Assembly: GCA_023426545.1 (NCBI GenBank)
Contig: JAFAAN010000031.1
Coordinates: 44,110-108,109 of the forward strand
DNA length: 64,000 nucleotides
Direction: 5' to 3'
Source of the DNA: Pseudomonadota bacterium
GTDB lineage: Bacteria; Myxococcota; Myxococcia; Myxococcales; Myxococcaceae
Shown: one piece after another, positions 63,009 to 64,000 of the stretch
Layout: the number at the start of each line of letters is the position of its first letter
How positions within the stretch are numbered: position 1 is the first letter of the stretch
Program-made: the position numbers and the translations under genes
Notes under the pieces: generated by a model
What the model was told of the DNA's origin: nothing
What the model saw: the letters and a program-made list of their open reading frames with translations, nothing else
The model's database searches: none

Positions 63009-63074
63009 CGCTCTCCAGGGTAACACCTGGGGAGCGCCTGCGCCGGGCAATCCCTCACCTCCTGGAGCGCCGCG

Positions 63075-64000
63075 TCAGCTATCGCGCTCCCCGGACGAGC
63101 CACCGGTGGCCTTGACCGTATCCGGGGACGGCTCTCCCTCGCCTGGCGGGGAGGCAGTCTCGCTGGAGGCCGCAGCCGCCTCGGCCTGCGTGGCCGACGC
63201 GCCCGCGCCTGCATCCGTGCGCGTGCCCCTCGGATGCTCCGGAGCCTCGGTCGTACCGGAGGCCTGGGTGACGGCGGCGTCCGTCACTCCGGCTTCGGCA
63301 GCGACGGCCGTCCCAGGGGCGGCCGAGCCCGCACCGACCGGGGCGGCAGCGCTGGTATCACCAGCGTCCGCTCCACCTGAAGCCAGGGAAACGGCAGGGA
63401 CTTCACCCGGGAGCGCGTTGGTGGCGGAAACCTCGCCGGAGACTGCGCTCGCCTCGCCCGGTGCCCCAGCGGCAACCTCGCTGGCGTCCGCGCCAGCCGG
63501 AGTGCCAGAGGAAGCCCCTACTTCACCCGGAGTCCCCGAGGCAGCCACGGCGCTTTCGGCGCTCGCTCCACCTGTGACGTCAGTAGTGGCAACACCCGGC
63601 GCTCGCTGCGTGCCCACCTCGGTACCGACCACGACGGCATCGCCAGCGCCCGCGGCACCAGCCGTCGCGGCGGCCTCGCCAGCGCCCGCGGCACCAGCCG
63701 TCGCGGCGGCATCGCCAGCCCCCGCCTCTGCGGCACCGGCAGCTACAGCCTTACCCGCTTCGCCAGCGCTGCCGGCGACGGCACCCGCCTCGGCGGAAAC
63801 CTCGCCCGCTTCGCCAGCGCTGCCAGTGACGGCGCCCGCCTCTGCGGCAATCTCACCCGCTTCGCCAGCGCTTCCGGCGACGGCGCCCGCCTCTGCGGCA
63901 CCGCCCGCGGCAACCTCACCCGCTTCGCCCGTGCCCCCGGCGGCACCCGCTTCGCCCGCGGCGCCCGCCTCGGCAGCGCGGTTGCCACGGCCGCGACGGC
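63075..64000 (-). CDS. very low-complexity Ala/Gly/Glu-rich protein, 5' partial
   Basis: The frame is open to the right edge, so only the C-terminal ~308 residues are seen. Composition is almost all Ala, Gly, Glu, Val, Ser, Thr and Pro, with no Cys or aromatic residues. Repeating units of the form GEVSAEAGAVAGSAGEA give way to more varied Ala/Gly/Ser/Thr/Pro sequence that ends SSGERDS. No fold is predicted; a disordered linker or extracellular/matrix protein is possible. The upstream end, which may hold a real domain, is outside the window. Confidence 0.65.
   Translation of the reverse strand, partial: RRGRGNRAAEAGAAGEAGAAGGTGEAGEVAAGGAAEAGAVAGSAGEAGEIAAEAGAVTGSAGEAGEVSAEAGAVAGSAGEAGKAVAAGAAEAGAGDAAATAGAAGAGEAAATAGAAGAGDAVVVGTEVGTQRAPGVATTDVTGGASAESAVAASGTPGEVGASSGTPAGADASEVAAGAPGEASAVSGEVSATNALPGEVPAVSLASGGADAGDTSAAAPVGAGSAAPGTAVAAEAGVTDAAVTQASGTTEAPEHPRGTRTDAGAGASATQAEAAAASSETASPPGEGEPSPDTVKATGGSSGERDS
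63640..63920 (-). repeat. tandem DNA repeats, 36 bp x2 then 51 bp x3
   Basis: Two 36-bp units (63640-63675, 63676-63711) and, further on, 51-bp units at 63756-63806, 63807-63857 and 63858-63920 (the last with a 12-bp insertion), all in frame with the low-complexity protein. 51 bp encodes 17 residues. Confidence 0.8.

Overview
The window reads as high-GC (about 70%) chromosomal DNA of a predatory delta-proteobacterium of the Myxococcaceae (Myxococcus, Corallococcus or a close relative). The main reason is a complete frz chemosensory locus (frzA-frzB-frzCD-frzE-frzG-frzF with divergent frzZ), followed by an ECF sigma factor, its anti-sigma factor and frzS. Key residues fall where I recall them for M. 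xanthus (FrzE His49, FrzZ Asp52), and the lengths are nearly the same.

Region 1 (1-15.2 kb) is the end of a non-ribosomal peptide synthetase cluster. It holds the terminal epimerization domain of one NRPS, then a 4460-residue synthetase (C-A-T)x4-TE, then a coupled DUF2269 membrane protein. Binding-pocket codes read by eye predict hydrophobic - Pro - unassigned - Gln/Glu-like. With the upstream E domain this resembles the last protein of the myxochromide A-type lipopeptide synthetase (MchC-like); that is an inference.

Region 2 (15.2-43.6 kb) is mixed housekeeping and accessory DNA. It contains an RhlE-type DEAD-box helicase; an EF-G paralogue that has lost its first ~50 residues including the P-loop, broken exactly at a 17-bp direct repeat shared with a neighbouring terminator; a TPR/cyclic-nucleotide-binding protein; an FKBP lipoprotein; a metallophosphoesterase; a ZIP transporter; an AI-2E family exporter; and a 39-residue basic protein. 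It also has a same-strand group DUF4177 - RDD - tandem ATP-grasp - DmpA-type aminopeptidase, then hemB, an ABC exporter with a membrane-anchored companion, an orphan ADOP permease, an orphan siderophore-binding protein, a DUF1015 protein, a Pro/Tyr-repeat membrane protein and a PHA-system protein.

Region 3 (43.6-58.5 kb) is the motility block. The frz operon lies on the minus strand. frzZ is divergent on the plus strand. A radical SAM gene and alanine dehydrogenase follow, then rpoE1-like sigma, anti-sigma and frzS. Together these encode the switch that controls cell reversal (Frz kinase pathway) and a polar protein needed for pilus-dependent motility.

Region 4 (58.5-64 kb, minus strand) holds birA-coaX-HEAT-like protein as a tight operon, two lipoproteins, and the 3' end of a very low-complexity Ala/Gly/Glu protein with 36- and 51-bp tandem DNA repeats that runs off the right edge.

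The best candidates for something new are the double ATP-grasp/DmpA pair, the decapitated EF-G with its repeat-marked junction, and the NRPS-coupled DUF2269 protein. No tRNA, rRNA, CRISPR array or insertion sequence was recognised.
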